Source of the DNA: Chloroflexota bacterium
GTDB taxonomy: Bacteria; Chloroflexota; Anaerolineae; UBA4142; SHND01
Assembly: GCA_016209205.1 (NCBI GenBank)
Contig: JACQWQ010000261.1
Location: 1-56,284 of the forward strand
Direction: 5' to 3'
DNA length: 56,284 nucleotides
Every line of letters begins with the position of its first letter. Positions within the stretch are counted from its first letter, which is position 1. Position numbers and translations under genes: made by a program. Below are positions 24,488-32,154 of this stretch, in pieces. The notes under the pieces were generated by a model. The model was not told the origin of the DNA. It saw nothing but the letters and a program-made list of their open reading frames with translations, and ran no database searches.

Positions 24488-24778
24488 ATGAGTATGCTGA
24501 CTTACAAAGCGATGTATAAATTTCTTGACGATGGCGTGCATGGGCAAGTATTGGATTTTCCCGGCGCCATCACATCGGGCGAGACCTTGGAAGAGGCGCG
24601 CCGACTCTTGGCAAGCGCATTGACGGAGATGGCAGAAACGAACCTGCTCATCGGTGAACCTCTCCCTCAACCCGATCCGACCCTAACCGATCCAGAGGCA
24701 GACTTGGAGGAACCCATTCATCTCTCGTTGACCGCGGCGAGCCATGTTTCTATTGTTCCTCAAAACATCGGACCATGA
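24488..24778 (+). CDS. hicB: HicB family antitoxin
   Basis: From ATG at 24488 (a second ATG is at 24494) the protein has 96 residues. YKFLDDGVHGQVLDFPGAIT followed by SGETLEEARRLLASALTEMAE is the RNase H-like HicB fold. A longer frame running back through the tRNA gene is rejected. HicB neutralises HicA and represses the operon. Its stop overlaps the ATG of a hicA gene that is truncated, so this antitoxin no longer has an intact partner next to it. Confidence 0.85.
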   Translation: MSMLTYKAMYKFLDDGVHGQVLDFPGAITSGETLEEARRLLASALTEMAETNLLIGEPLPQPDPTLTDPEADLEEPIHLSLTAASHVSIVPQNIGP

Positions 24779-24900
24779 AGAGACGTGATTTGCTGCGCCA
24801 TTTGCAACAATACGGCTGTCGCTTGGTGCGAGGACGAGGCATGATCAAAAGGGAAATGTCCTATGCTCACAGCAACGATCTACGAACACCTGCAAATTGA
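24775..24900 (+). pseudogene. truncated hicA toxin gene
   Basis: ATG at 24775 overlaps the hicB stop. The first 19 residues, MKRRDLLRHLQQYGCRLVR, are the canonical HicA start with the DLLRHL helix. After that the family continues through a Gly-Ser/Thr-His-x-x-Tyr region carrying the catalytic histidine; here it reads GRGMIKREMSYAHSND and stops at 24898-24900, overlapping the next gene in another frame. The active-site half is missing, so the toxin is dead. Confidence 0.8.
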
Positions 24901-25177
24901 TGCGACTGGTGTGCCCTTCATCGCGGGGACGACGATGAAGGTGGTGGAACTCGTAATGGCGCAGTTGGCTTATGGGTGGAGTCCCGAGGAATTGCATTTT
25001 CAACACCCGTATCTGACATTGGGTCAAATCCACTCTGCGCTCGCCTATTATTGGGACCACAAGGCGGAACTCGACGCGGACATAGAGCGGCGTTGGCAAT
25101 TCGCCGAAGAGTCACGGCGCCAAGCGGGACCGTCACCACTGTCTGAAAAACTGCGCGCCCAAGGACTTGAAAAATGA
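24863..25177 (+). CDS. DUF433 domain protein (antitoxin-like)
   Basis: A 104-residue protein with IDATGVPFIAGTTMKVVELV, AYGWSPEELHFQHPYLTLGQ and IHSALAYYWDHKAELD, the DUF433 winged-helix pattern. DUF433 proteins are regularly paired with DUF5615 PIN-like proteins and are regarded as their antitoxins. Its stop overlaps the ATG of the DUF5615 gene by four bases. A charged C-terminal tail follows the domain. The start at 24863 lies within the remnant hicA frame, indicating that this module replaced the hicA 3' half. Confidence 0.85.
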   Translation: MLTATIYEHLQIDATGVPFIAGTTMKVVELVMAQLAYGWSPEELHFQHPYLTLGQIHSALAYYWDHKAELDADIERRWQFAEESRRQAGPSPLSEKLRAQGLEK

Positions 25178-25656
25178 GCATCGCGCTCTACATGGATGTC
25201 CATGTGCATCGCGCCATCACGACGGGATTGCGATTGAGAGATGTAGATGTTTTGACCGCCCAAGAAGATGGATACCGCACCGCATCGGATGATGTTCTTC
25301 TGGACCGCGCAAGCGAACTCCAACGCGTGTTATTCTCTCAAGATGAGGATTTGCTAGCTGAAGCGACACGACGTCAACCAATACCTTCGCCAATCCCCTC
25401 CTGCTCGCGAGGGATTGCGGATGAACTCCATCCGAGTAATCCCGCCCTGTTTTTGCGGATTACAAATCCGCGCGAGCGAGGGAAAAATCGTTTTGGCGAA
25501 GGTATTGGTCAACGCGAAGGAGTTTCATTTGGCGGCGTCGTTTACGGACACCAATTGCGCGTCACCATCGGCGATTGCGTCCGCGACCTCGAAATTATTG
25601 CAAAAGCGGCTGATCCGGAAGATTTGGCGAACCGAGTTGAGTACTTACCGCTCTGA
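25174..25656 (+). CDS. DUF5615 PIN-like protein carrying an in-frame inserted element
   Basis: The frame is 160 residues, but the family is about 115. Residues 1-68 (MSIALYMDVHVHRAITTGLR ... FSQDEDLLAEATRRQ) and 114-160 (REGVSFGGVVYGHQLRVTIG ... ANRVEYLPL) are the two halves of an ordinary DUF5615 domain, with the conserved acidic residues D8, D57 and D59-like positions. Between them lie 45 extra residues encoded by an insertion with 16-base terminal inverted repeats (25378-25508). Whether the protein still folds is unknown. It is coupled to the upstream DUF433 gene; the downstream asparaginase starts inside its last codons. Confidence 0.8.
   Translation: MSIALYMDVHVHRAITTGLRLRDVDVLTAQEDGYRTASDDVLLDRASELQRVLFSQDEDLLAEATRRQPIPSPIPSCSRGIADELHPSNPALFLRITNPRERGKNRFGEGIGQREGVSFGGVVYGHQLRVTIGDCVRDLEIIAKAADPEDLANRVEYLPL
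25378..25508. mobile_element. small palindromic insertion element with 16-bp TIRs and TCAA target duplication
   Basis: CCAATACCTTCGCCAA (25378-25393) is exactly reverse-complemented at 25493-25508. Both ends are flanked by TCAA (25374-25377 and 25509-25512). The interior has a second hairpin GCGGATTACAAATCCGC and a GAGGGA/TCCCTC-like pair. Element plus one target copy is 135 bases, or 45 codons, so the host frame is kept. Removing it restores RRQREGV, the normal DUF5615 sequence. Confidence 0.85.
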
Positions 25657-26668
25657 ACGCAGACGCGTCTACATCGCCTACACCGGCGGCACGATTGGGA
25701 TGACGAATACCGGCGAGGGCTACGCCCCTGCGCCGGGTTTTCTTGAAACGCGTTTGCGCGAAATGCCCGAACTGCGCGACGCGGCGATGCCCGAAATCGT
25801 TTTACACGAGTACACGCCGCTGCTCGATTCGTCGAACATGACCCCGCGCGAATGGTTCACCATCGCGCGGGATATTTTTGAAAATTACGACGCGTTCGAC
25901 GGCTTTGTCGTTTTACACGGCACCGATACGATGGCGTACACCGCGTCCGCGCTGCCGTTCCTTTTGCAGGGATTGACAAAACCAGTCATCCTCACCGGCT
26001 CGCAAATCCCATTGGTCGAACTGCGTAACGACGCGCGCGAAAATCTCATCACCGCGCTATTGATTGCCGCAAATCAACCACTGCCCGAAGTGTGTTTGTA
26101 TTTTGGCGACAAATTGCTGCGCGGCTGCCGGACGGTCAAGGTGAACGCACTGGGCTTTGGCGCGTTCGAGTCGCCCAACTATCCGCCGCTGGGCACAGTA
26201 GGCATTGACATTCAAATTGATTGGAGCGTCGTGCGCGCTGCGCCGCTGCGCGCGTTGGAAATGCCGCGCGCCGAGTTGAACGCGACCGTTGCTGCGCTGC
26301 GTCTTTTTCCGGGCATCTCGGCGGAACTGCTGCGCAATGTCTTGCAAACGCCGCTGCAAGGTCTCGTGCTCGAAACGTATGGCGCCGGAAACGCGCCCAA
26401 CCGCGACCGGGCGCTGCTCAACACACTTGCCGAGGCAACCCAGCGCGGCGCAGTAATTGTGGATTGCACACAGTGTTTGCGCGGCGCAGTAAAATTAAAC
26501 GCATACGCGACCGGCGCGGCGCTACTCGAAGCGGGCGTCATCAGCGGCGCGGACATGACCCCCATCGCGGCGCTGACGAAATTGCACTATTTGATTGGGA
26601 GCGGTTACGCGTCGGAACAAGTGCGCGCATTGATGCAGCAGAATCTGAGTGGCGAGGTGACTCTATAA
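25637..26668 (+). CDS. type I L-asparaginase
   Basis: A TTG at 25637, inside the end of the DUF5615 gene, gives 343 residues, matching cytoplasmic AnsA (about 338); no ATG fits, since the next upstream one lies in the inserted element. AYTGGTIGM (14-22) holds the nucleophilic threonine and LHGTDTMAYTAS (about 92-103) the second catalytic Thr-Asp pair. TGSQIPL and LIGSGY are further family blocks. It hydrolyses asparagine to aspartate and ammonia. It probably shares a transcript with the DUF433/DUF5615 genes, with no obvious functional link. Confidence 0.9.
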   Translation: MSTYRSERRRVYIAYTGGTIGMTNTGEGYAPAPGFLETRLREMPELRDAAMPEIVLHEYTPLLDSSNMTPREWFTIARDIFENYDAFDGFVVLHGTDTMAYTASALPFLLQGLTKPVILTGSQIPLVELRNDARENLITALLIAANQPLPEVCLYFGDKLLRGCRTVKVNALGFGAFESPNYPPLGTVGIDIQIDWSVVRAAPLRALEMPRAELNATVAALRLFPGISAELLRNVLQTPLQGLVLETYGAGNAPNRDRALLNTLAEATQRGAVIVDCTQCLRGAVKLNAYATGAALLEAGVISGADMTPIAALTKLHYLIGSGYASEQVRALMQQNLSGEVTL

Positions 26669-26778
26669 TGGCATTGACACTTGCTGGTATAATCCCAACC
26701 GTCAGCCGCGCCCCTCTCAACCGCCGCTGACACACGAAATTTACGAGTTGCGCGAATTGATTGCGTGGATTGGTGCCA

Positions 26779-27014
26779 AGACCTGACAGGTTTCTACAAC
26801 GTACGCGTTTCGTATCGCGTGCGCGGCGTACATCGCGAATGGTGTAAGTGGCGCGCCCGCAGCGATGTATGTCATCGCAAAAAAACCTATCACGGTACAT
26901 CACAGTTTCGCTGTCATTTCGAACGGAGTGAGAAATCTCTCTCGGCAAAACCGAGATTTCTCGCATCCGCTCGAAATGACAAACCTTAAAATTGTGATGT
27001 ACTGTGTCAGGTCT
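26779..27014. repeat. nested palindromic element between asparaginase and phosphodiesterase genes
   Basis: Outer ends AGACCTGACA (26779-26788) and TGTCAGGTCT (27005-27014) are perfect inverted repeats. Inside, GGTACATCACAG (near 26893) is answered by TTGTGATGTACT (near 26992). Innermost is a GTCATTTCGAACGGAGTGAG / CGCTCGAAATGAC element of the family seen at 10785-10978. No gene is seen in the 373-base gap. Confidence 0.75.
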
Positions 27015-27041
27015 GGTCGGTCGGTAAACACAAACAACCCT

Positions 27042-28700
27042 ATGAGCAAAGTCTTTGTTATCGGTCTCGACGGTGCGACGTTTGATTTAATTCACCCGTT
27101 CATCGCACAGGGCTATCTGCCCAATCTCCAATCTCTAATCTCCAAAGGCGCGTGGAGTGAGTTGTCCTCGACCGTGCCACCGGTTACGGCGTCCGCATGG
27201 AATTCCTTCATGACCGGGAAAAATCCGGGCGGACACGGATTGTTCGATTTCATGCAGCGCCGCAAGAACTCGTACGATCTCGCGCCCGTTTCCAGTTTCG
27301 ACCGCGATGGTAAAGCCGTTTGGCAAGTCGCAGGCGACGCGGGCAAACAATCCATCATTCTCGGCGTGCCTGTGACGTACCCGCCGACGCCCGTAAACGG
27401 TCTGATGGTGACGGGCATGTTGACGCCGCGCGGCGCGCCCGATTACACGTATCCCGCCGAATTGAAAAATGAAATCGCGCAAGCGATTGGCGAGTACGTC
27501 GTCTATTCCGACGAAGTGTATTCCAAAGGGCGCGGCGAAATTTTTCTCAAGGCGCTCCATTACTCGATTCAGCAACGCGCGAAGACTGCCGCGTATCTCT
27601 TGCACAAATACGACTGGGATTTGGGCGTCCTCGTTTTTCCCGAAACCGATACGGTGTGTCACGGCTTGTGGTGGGCGTACGACGCGTCGCATCATCAACA
27701 CAAACAAGAAGGGATGCAGCAGCGTGCGTCCTTACAAAATGGCATCCTTGAGATTTATCAAGACATTGACGCCTACATCGGCGAGCTCGTCGCGTCGCTG
27801 CCAGCCGACACAACCATTTTCGTCATGTCGGACCACGGGCACGGACCGCTGCGCAATTTTTTGTATGTCAACAATTTTTTGAAACAGCGCGGCTATCTGA
27901 AAATCAAAAACGCGCCCGCGTCGCAATTGAAAAATATCGCGTTCCGCGCGGGACTGACGCCGCGCACCGCGTACGGGGTGCTGTTGAACTTGGGACTCGG
28001 CAAATTGCGGCGCACGATGGACAAACGCCGCAGCGGACGCGGCGTGCTGAAACGCTTTTTCCTTTCGCTCAACGACGTGGATTGGGCAAACACGCGCGCG
28101 TATTCCATCGGTTACATCGGCGAGGTGCATGTCAATTTGAAGGGGCGCGAACCGCAAGGCATTGTCGAACCCGGCGCGCAATATGAACAGCTGCGCGATG
28201 AATTGATCTGCGATTTGCGCGCGTTGAAATTGCCCGACGGCGCGCCATTGGTCGAACACATCTGGAAAAAAGAAGAAATCTACAGCGGCGTGCATTTACC
28301 CGAAGCGCCCGATATTTTGTTCCTGCCGAAAAATCTCGAAACCATTGCGTTCGGCGATTTTGAATTTGGCTCGAACAAAATCCTCGAACCATCGTACGGC
28401 GTTTCCTCGTCGCATCGCATGAACGGCATTTTCATCGCCGCCGGTCCAACCATCCGTCCCAATGCCCCAATCACCCAATCACCCAGCCTCATAGACCTCG
28501 CGCCGACGATTCTACACGCCATGCAATTGCCCGTTCCGCCGGATATGGACGGACGCGTATTGAACGAAATTTTCGCCGACGCGCGCGCGGTGGAATATGG
28601 CGGCAGCGCGGTGTTGGCACGCGCGGCGGGCGAAGGTTACTCGGAGCAAGAGGAAGACGAAGTGATCGAGCGGCTCAAAGATTTGGGATATATCTCGTAA
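27042..28700 (+). CDS. alkaline phosphatase superfamily phosphodiesterase/nucleotide pyrophosphatase-like protein
   Basis: From ATG at 27042 (MSKVFVIGLDGATFD) the protein has 552 residues; a longer frame upstream is repeat sequence. Metal ligands of the superfamily are visible: D10 in GLDGATF, the nucleophile region TASAWNSFMTG (49-59), FPETDTVCHG, MSDHGHGP and SSSHRMNG. Members cleave phosphodiesters or phospho-glycans; many Chloroflexota copies lie beside glycan genes. Two stretches, PNLQSLISK near residue 30 and PNAPITQSP near 475, are encoded by AATCTCC and CAATCACC tandem units, so repeat DNA has contributed codons. Product of a stand-alone gene after GT2 and radical SAM genes. Confidence 0.87.
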   Translation: MSKVFVIGLDGATFDLIHPFIAQGYLPNLQSLISKGAWSELSSTVPPVTASAWNSFMTGKNPGGHGLFDFMQRRKNSYDLAPVSSFDRDGKAVWQVAGDAGKQSIILGVPVTYPPTPVNGLMVTGMLTPRGAPDYTYPAELKNEIAQAIGEYVVYSDEVYSKGRGEIFLKALHYSIQQRAKTAAYLLHKYDWDLGVLVFPETDTVCHGLWWAYDASHHQHKQEGMQQRASLQNGILEIYQDIDAYIGELVASLPADTTIFVMSDHGHGPLRNFLYVNNFLKQRGYLKIKNAPASQLKNIAFRAGLTPRTAYGVLLNLGLGKLRRTMDKRRSGRGVLKRFFLSLNDVDWANTRAYSIGYIGEVHVNLKGREPQGIVEPGAQYEQLRDELICDLRALKLPDGAPLVEHIWKKEEIYSGVHLPEAPDILFLPKNLETIAFGDFEFGSNKILEPSYGVSSSHRMNGIFIAAGPTIRPNAPITQSPSLIDLAPTILHAMQLPVPPDMDGRVLNEIFADARAVEYGGSAVLARAAGEGYSEQEEDEVIERLKDLGYIS

Positions 28701-28823
28701 CAGCCCTTTTTGCTTTCCATCGCGGCTGTGCTAGAATCGCGGCACGCTTCACTCGATTCGGCATGGTTCAAGTTAGATTGACCATCCAACTCTTGCGCTT
28801 TCCGACCCATGCACTCGATTCGG

Positions 28824-29945
28824 ATGAAAATTCTCTTGGAGGTTCCTATCAATCACCGTCTGCTTTACTGGTTTGCCCTCGGCGCGCTTGCATCCATTCT
28901 CTTTGTAATCGGCTGCGCCGCAACACCTACCGCCGCTCCATCGCCAACCACAACACTCGCAATTTCACCAACTGCGTCAAATACCAATACGGTGCCGGCC
29001 CAAGTCGCCCTCGCGCCCACCTCCACGCCCAACGCGCAAGGCATGGTCATCATTGCGCAGTTGGACGCGACGCGACAGGTTTTGACGATTTACGGCGTCA
29101 CGCCGGGCGTCACCGTCGTAATGGGTGGAACGCCGCTGCCTTTGCCGCCGTCACCCACGCCGACCTTTACGCCGCTGCCAACGGAAACCACCGCGCCCAC
29201 TTTGACGCCCAGTGTTACACCCACGCGCGGTCCGCGTCCGCCGACCAAGACGCCGATTGCGTACTCACGCGGCGCGCTCGTCGGGAAAATTATTTTCAAG
29301 AGCACGCGTAACGGCGGTTCGTTCTTTCGCCCGAACTGGTTCATGATGAATTCCGACGGCGCCGGCATTCAAGCATTGGACAATACCGCCGCCGAGGCGT
29401 TTGCCATTTCGCTGGAAAGCCAGGCGTACGGCATCGAAAACGTAGAACCGGGCGGCGCGCGCCGCGTCTTTGGCGAACGCCGCTGCCCCGGCGTTGGGAC
29501 GTGTTTGCTGTACATCTTGGATACCACGCTCGATGCCGCGCTCATCAATTCCAGCGAAGACATTAGCAAAGGGCAATGGTTTGGCAGCCGCAACGCGGTT
29601 GCCAAAGACCCCGCGTGGTCGCCCATCGGGCAATACATCGCGTTTGCCTCGAATCACGACCCCGGCGACGAGTGCGTACGCAAGAGCATGAACATTTTCA
29701 AAGGGACGCCGAATCAAAATCCCACGGTGCGGCGCTTGACTCACTTTTGTGCTGGAGGCAATGTCTCGCATCCTTCGTTCAATGGCGATGGCAGTCTGCT
29801 CGTTTTCTCTGCCGACCAAAGCGGGCTGCGGCAATTGTTTATCGTCGAGGTTGGCGCGGATGACAGTATTGACCATGCCCAAGTGCAGGAGCGAAAAATC
29901 AGCGATGGGCAAGCGAACGATTGGGACCCGATCTGGGTGAAATAA
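28824..29945 (+). CDS. TolB-like beta-propeller lipoprotein with Pro/Thr linker
   Basis: The ATG at 28824 gives 373 residues (ATG at 28809 is an alternative). A signal peptide ends in the lipobox-like FVIGC. A Pro/Thr-rich spacer (about 100-145, PLPPSPTPTFTPLPTETT and similar) leads to a domain with GKIIFKSTRNGG, KDPAWSPIGQYIAFASN and HPSFNGDGSLLVFSAD, the WD40-like TolB repeats. It is therefore predicted to be anchored in the membrane and displayed outside. Partner unknown. It ends just before a strong terminator. Confidence 0.82.
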   Translation: MKILLEVPINHRLLYWFALGALASILFVIGCAATPTAAPSPTTTLAISPTASNTNTVPAQVALAPTSTPNAQGMVIIAQLDATRQVLTIYGVTPGVTVVMGGTPLPLPPSPTPTFTPLPTETTAPTLTPSVTPTRGPRPPTKTPIAYSRGALVGKIIFKSTRNGGSFFRPNWFMMNSDGAGIQALDNTAAEAFAISLESQAYGIENVEPGGARRVFGERRCPGVGTCLLYILDTTLDAALINSSEDISKGQWFGSRNAVAKDPAWSPIGQYIAFASNHDPGDECVRKSMNIFKGTPNQNPTVRRLTHFCAGGNVSHPSFNGDGSLLVFSADQSGLRQLFIVEVGADDSIDHAQVQERKISDGQANDWDPIWVK

Positions 29946-29968
29946 TTTCTCGAGATGGTCCACGCGCG

Positions 29969-30002
29969 AAGAAACGACGGCAACTTTGCCGTCGTTTCTT
30001 TT
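29969..30002 (+). terminator. rho-independent terminator after the TolB-like gene
   Basis: AAGAAACGACGGCA pairs with TGCCGTCGTTTCTT across a four-base loop and is followed by T residues; it begins 23 bases after the stop. Confidence 0.88.
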
Positions 30003-30056
30003 GATGTGCCACATTCCCCACACGATCATGAATTGGTGCTGACCCGCGTCTTGTCA

Positions 30057-30104
30057 TAGTGCAGTTGGACTGTGCACTGTCCAACGACAGTGCGACTGCC
30101 TACG
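30057..30104. repeat. dispersed repeat (GCAGTTGGACTG type), second copy
   Basis: GTGCAGTTGGACTGTGCAC and ACAGTGCGACTGCC correspond to the pair at 4476-4530. This copy directly abuts the truncated end of the hsdM remnant, so it may mark the deletion junction. Confidence 0.6.
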
Positions 30105-30110
30105 AACACA

Positions 30111-30189
30111 CGTCAACTGCTTGATGTAATCGCCATAACTGACGCCATCATCGCGCAAGACGTTGAATGATGGCGGAGGATTCGCTCAT
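30111..30189 (-). pseudogene. 5' remnant of hsdM (type I restriction-modification methylase)
   Basis: ATG at 30189 gives MSESSAIIQR, and after a frame change the next bases give NVLRDDGVSYGDYIKQLT. Together these are the well-known HsdM N-terminus, with about five residues (LWNYC in the family) missing between them. The joint lies at CAACGTCTTG, so loss of about 20 bases between two CAACGTC copies explains both the gap and the frameshift. The match stops at 30111, against a dispersed repeat. The ATG overlaps the reconstructed stop of the gene before it. No hsdS or hsdR is in the window. Confidence 0.75.
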
Positions 30190-30423
30190 TGTGCAGCTCC
30201 AAAATAAAATGTTTCGGTTACGGGATCAATGCTTTTTGCCCAGCTCGGGCGTGCAAATAAAAAAGACCCCGCCTGTATCTACTACAGCCGAGGTATCCAT
30301 CCCACGCACTGAAATCGTGAGCACGATTCGTTCGTATTTGTCCCCGCGCGTTGCAGAGCGAAATTGATAGGGCATCGCGCCTACGGAAAAGCGAACGCCA
30401 TCTGGAAAAGTGAGCGACATCAA
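30186..30423 (-). pseudogene. frameshifted retropepsin-like (aspartyl protease-like) gene
   Basis: The open frame from ATG at 30423 ends at 30226 after 65 residues, with VVDTGGVFFICTPELGKK; DTG preceded by hydrophobics and followed by a PEL helix is the pattern of small retropepsin-like proteins. Dropping one A from the run of five A residues at the end makes the frame continue as GKSIDPVTETFYFGAAQ to a TGA at 30186-30188 that overlaps the hsdM start codon. That tight overlap supports the reconstruction. The ATG overlaps the stop of the DUF5678 gene by four bases. Confidence 0.55.
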
Positions 30424-30866
30424 AACACCTTGGTCAAGAGAATTCCTTGCGTGTTGCCCAACGCATCCGCGAGGTCTTGGAGCGTGTCGGCAACGCCTAA
30501 TAACGTTCCATCACGCAGCGCAATCCATTTGCCGCTATATCGAGATCCATGCTTCTCAATCCAAGCTTTGTTGGCGCGCAGGTCTGTCTTGGTCGCGGGC
30601 GCTGACCCGATGATACGCGGCGGCGCGAGGGCTGTCGCATACCGCCCAAGTAACGCGTGTTTGGGATAGCGACGCGCGCCTTCTGCGGATAATACGCGCG
30701 CATGCAAATACGCGCCTTCCGCCAGTGCCTTTTTGATGGCGCGCAAATATGCCGCGGCACTCAATTTCTGCGCGCCATCACTGCTTTTTGCCGCGTATGG
30801 TTTCACCGCACGGCGCGTTTTGAGCGTGCGTATCTGCCTGCTTGGTGGAATTGTTTTGACTGGCAT
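30420..30866 (-). CDS. DUF5678-like domain protein
   Basis: A 148-residue basic protein. The last 55 residues (KAWIEKHGSRYSGKWIALRD and GTLLGVADTLQDLADAL) match DUF5678, a small domain of unknown role usually encoded before a retropepsin-like gene, as here. The N-terminal 90 residues are Lys/Arg/Ala-rich with no recognised domain. It overlaps the frameshifted protease-like gene by four bases, so the three minus-strand genes 30866-30111 once formed a compact operon that has decayed from the 3' end. Confidence 0.7.
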   Translation of the reverse strand: MPVKTIPPSRQIRTLKTRRAVKPYAAKSSDGAQKLSAAAYLRAIKKALAEGAYLHARVLSAEGARRYPKHALLGRYATALAPPRIIGSAPATKTDLRANKAWIEKHGSRYSGKWIALRDGTLLGVADTLQDLADALGNTQGILLTKVF

Positions 30867-30929
30867 AGTGCATCTATTCTACTCGTGATTGAGGGGGCAA
30901 TCAAATTGCTTTATGGACGCGGGTATGCG

Positions 30930-32054
30930 TCACATTTTTGGGATGCCAGTCGCTGTAGAGCGACTTGGTGTTGTTGTTGCCGCGAATTCTATTCGCCCGA
31001 TCCCGAGGATTTGGTCGTACAAAATTTTGGAGAATTCGACGGGCACGGATGTGTCCGCTGTGCCGTGATGCAGTTGAATCGGCGCGGACAATTCATTCAG
31101 AAAACGGTTTGCCGAAATCGAATCCCAAAATTCAGGATTCTCTTCGGGCGTGCCGTACTGCTCGATCAATTCGGTCCGCCAGCGTCTGCCCGGCGAAGAT
31201 GTGCTCGGCGTGATGGCAGGCGCGCTGCCGCTGTTGGGTCGCCGCCAACGCGCGAGCAAATCGGGATATGACGCCACGACGCCCGCCCAAATCGAAGCGG
31301 CTTTAATGTCCGAGTCAATCACCATCGCGCGCAACGCGATGTACCCGCCCATCGAGTGCCCCCACATTCCGATGCGCTGTGGGTCCGCGTCCGCGTATTT
31401 TTTTATGGACGCAACGGCGTTCAATACGTCTATCGTGTAATCCGGCGAACCGTAACCGCCGCGCGCTTCGCCTTCCGAGCTGCCGTGCCCGCGATAGTCG
31501 GAGCGGAAAACAATATAGCCGCTGCGCGCGAGGCGGTCCACATAATCCACGTAGCGTTCCGTAGTACGATATTGCGCGGGCTGAATGAATCCGTGATTGA
31601 AAATAATCACAGGAAAACCGCTTGCCGGTTTCTCACCGCGCGGCACGGTCAGCAGCGCATAAATTTTCAGACCGTCGGAAAGATAGGAAGCAAGATAGCG
31701 GTCGTAATTTGCGCCGGGCGCGAGTTTTTGTTCGATGGTGATTTCACTGCCGGAATACTCGCGTTTGCGCTGTTCCGAAATCATCAGCGGGTTTAACGGC
31801 GTTGGTGTTGGCGGCGGCGTCTGTGTCGGCGCAAGTGGTGGAGTGAACGTTGCAGTACTTGTCGGCGCGGGTCTCGTCGTCAAGTCCGCCACCGAGTTTG
31901 CAAGCACCGTCGGCACAGCGGTGATCGCTGCCACGGATGCTGAGGTGTTTGTGCGCGCGGGTGGAGTGGGCGCGGTGGTTTCGGAGGAACAGGCGACAAA
32001 CCAAAAAATCAATACCGTTGATACAAGCAGCGGCGAGCAGCGCAATCGGGTCAT
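30930..32054 (-). CDS. secreted alpha/beta hydrolase lipoprotein
   Basis: A 374-residue protein with a signal peptide and lipobox (FWFVAC), a Thr/Pro/Ala-rich spacer (about 25-88) and an S9/dienelactone-hydrolase-like domain. VIIFNHGF and GHSMGGYIAL give the oxyanion region and nucleophile Ser; GTADTSVPVEFS is the Asp region. The expected catalytic His region near the C-terminus is missing: after ILYDQILG the frame reads an unusual Ser/Thr/Arg-rich ending (EFAATTTPSRSTATGIPKM), suggesting a frameshift or truncation. An exported esterase or peptidase is likely, if active. It is divergent from a DUF2723 gene. Confidence 0.78.
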   Translation of the reverse strand: MTRLRCSPLLVSTVLIFWFVACSSETTAPTPPARTNTSASVAAITAVPTVLANSVADLTTRPAPTSTATFTPPLAPTQTPPPTPTPLNPLMISEQRKREYSGSEITIEQKLAPGANYDRYLASYLSDGLKIYALLTVPRGEKPASGFPVIIFNHGFIQPAQYRTTERYVDYVDRLARSGYIVFRSDYRGHGSSEGEARGGYGSPDYTIDVLNAVASIKKYADADPQRIGMWGHSMGGYIALRAMVIDSDIKAASIWAGVVASYPDLLARWRRPNSGSAPAITPSTSSPGRRWRTELIEQYGTPEENPEFWDSISANRFLNELSAPIQLHHGTADTSVPVEFSKILYDQILGIGRIEFAATTTPSRSTATGIPKM

Positions 32055-32124
32055 GGTTCACCTCAAATGCGGTGAAGCGTCGCGCCAGTGTAATGAAAAC
32101 GCGCAGTTTGGCAAACGCGGGGGC

Positions 32125-32154
32125 TTTGGTCGTGGCATTTGTCGCGCGTATAAT
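32125..32154 (+). promoter_or_regulatory. candidate promoter at the DUF2723 gene start
   Basis: TTGGTC (32125-32130) and TATAAT (32149-32154) are 18 bases apart. The -10 box overlaps the annotated ATG at 32153, so either the transcript starts downstream and translation begins at GTG 32162, or this box is not used. Confidence 0.35.

Noticed and set aside
26690..26788. Short frame ending THEIYELRELIAWIGAKT
   Set aside because: Looks protein-like but has no start codon and no recognisable family; it may be a gene remnant beside the nested palindrome.
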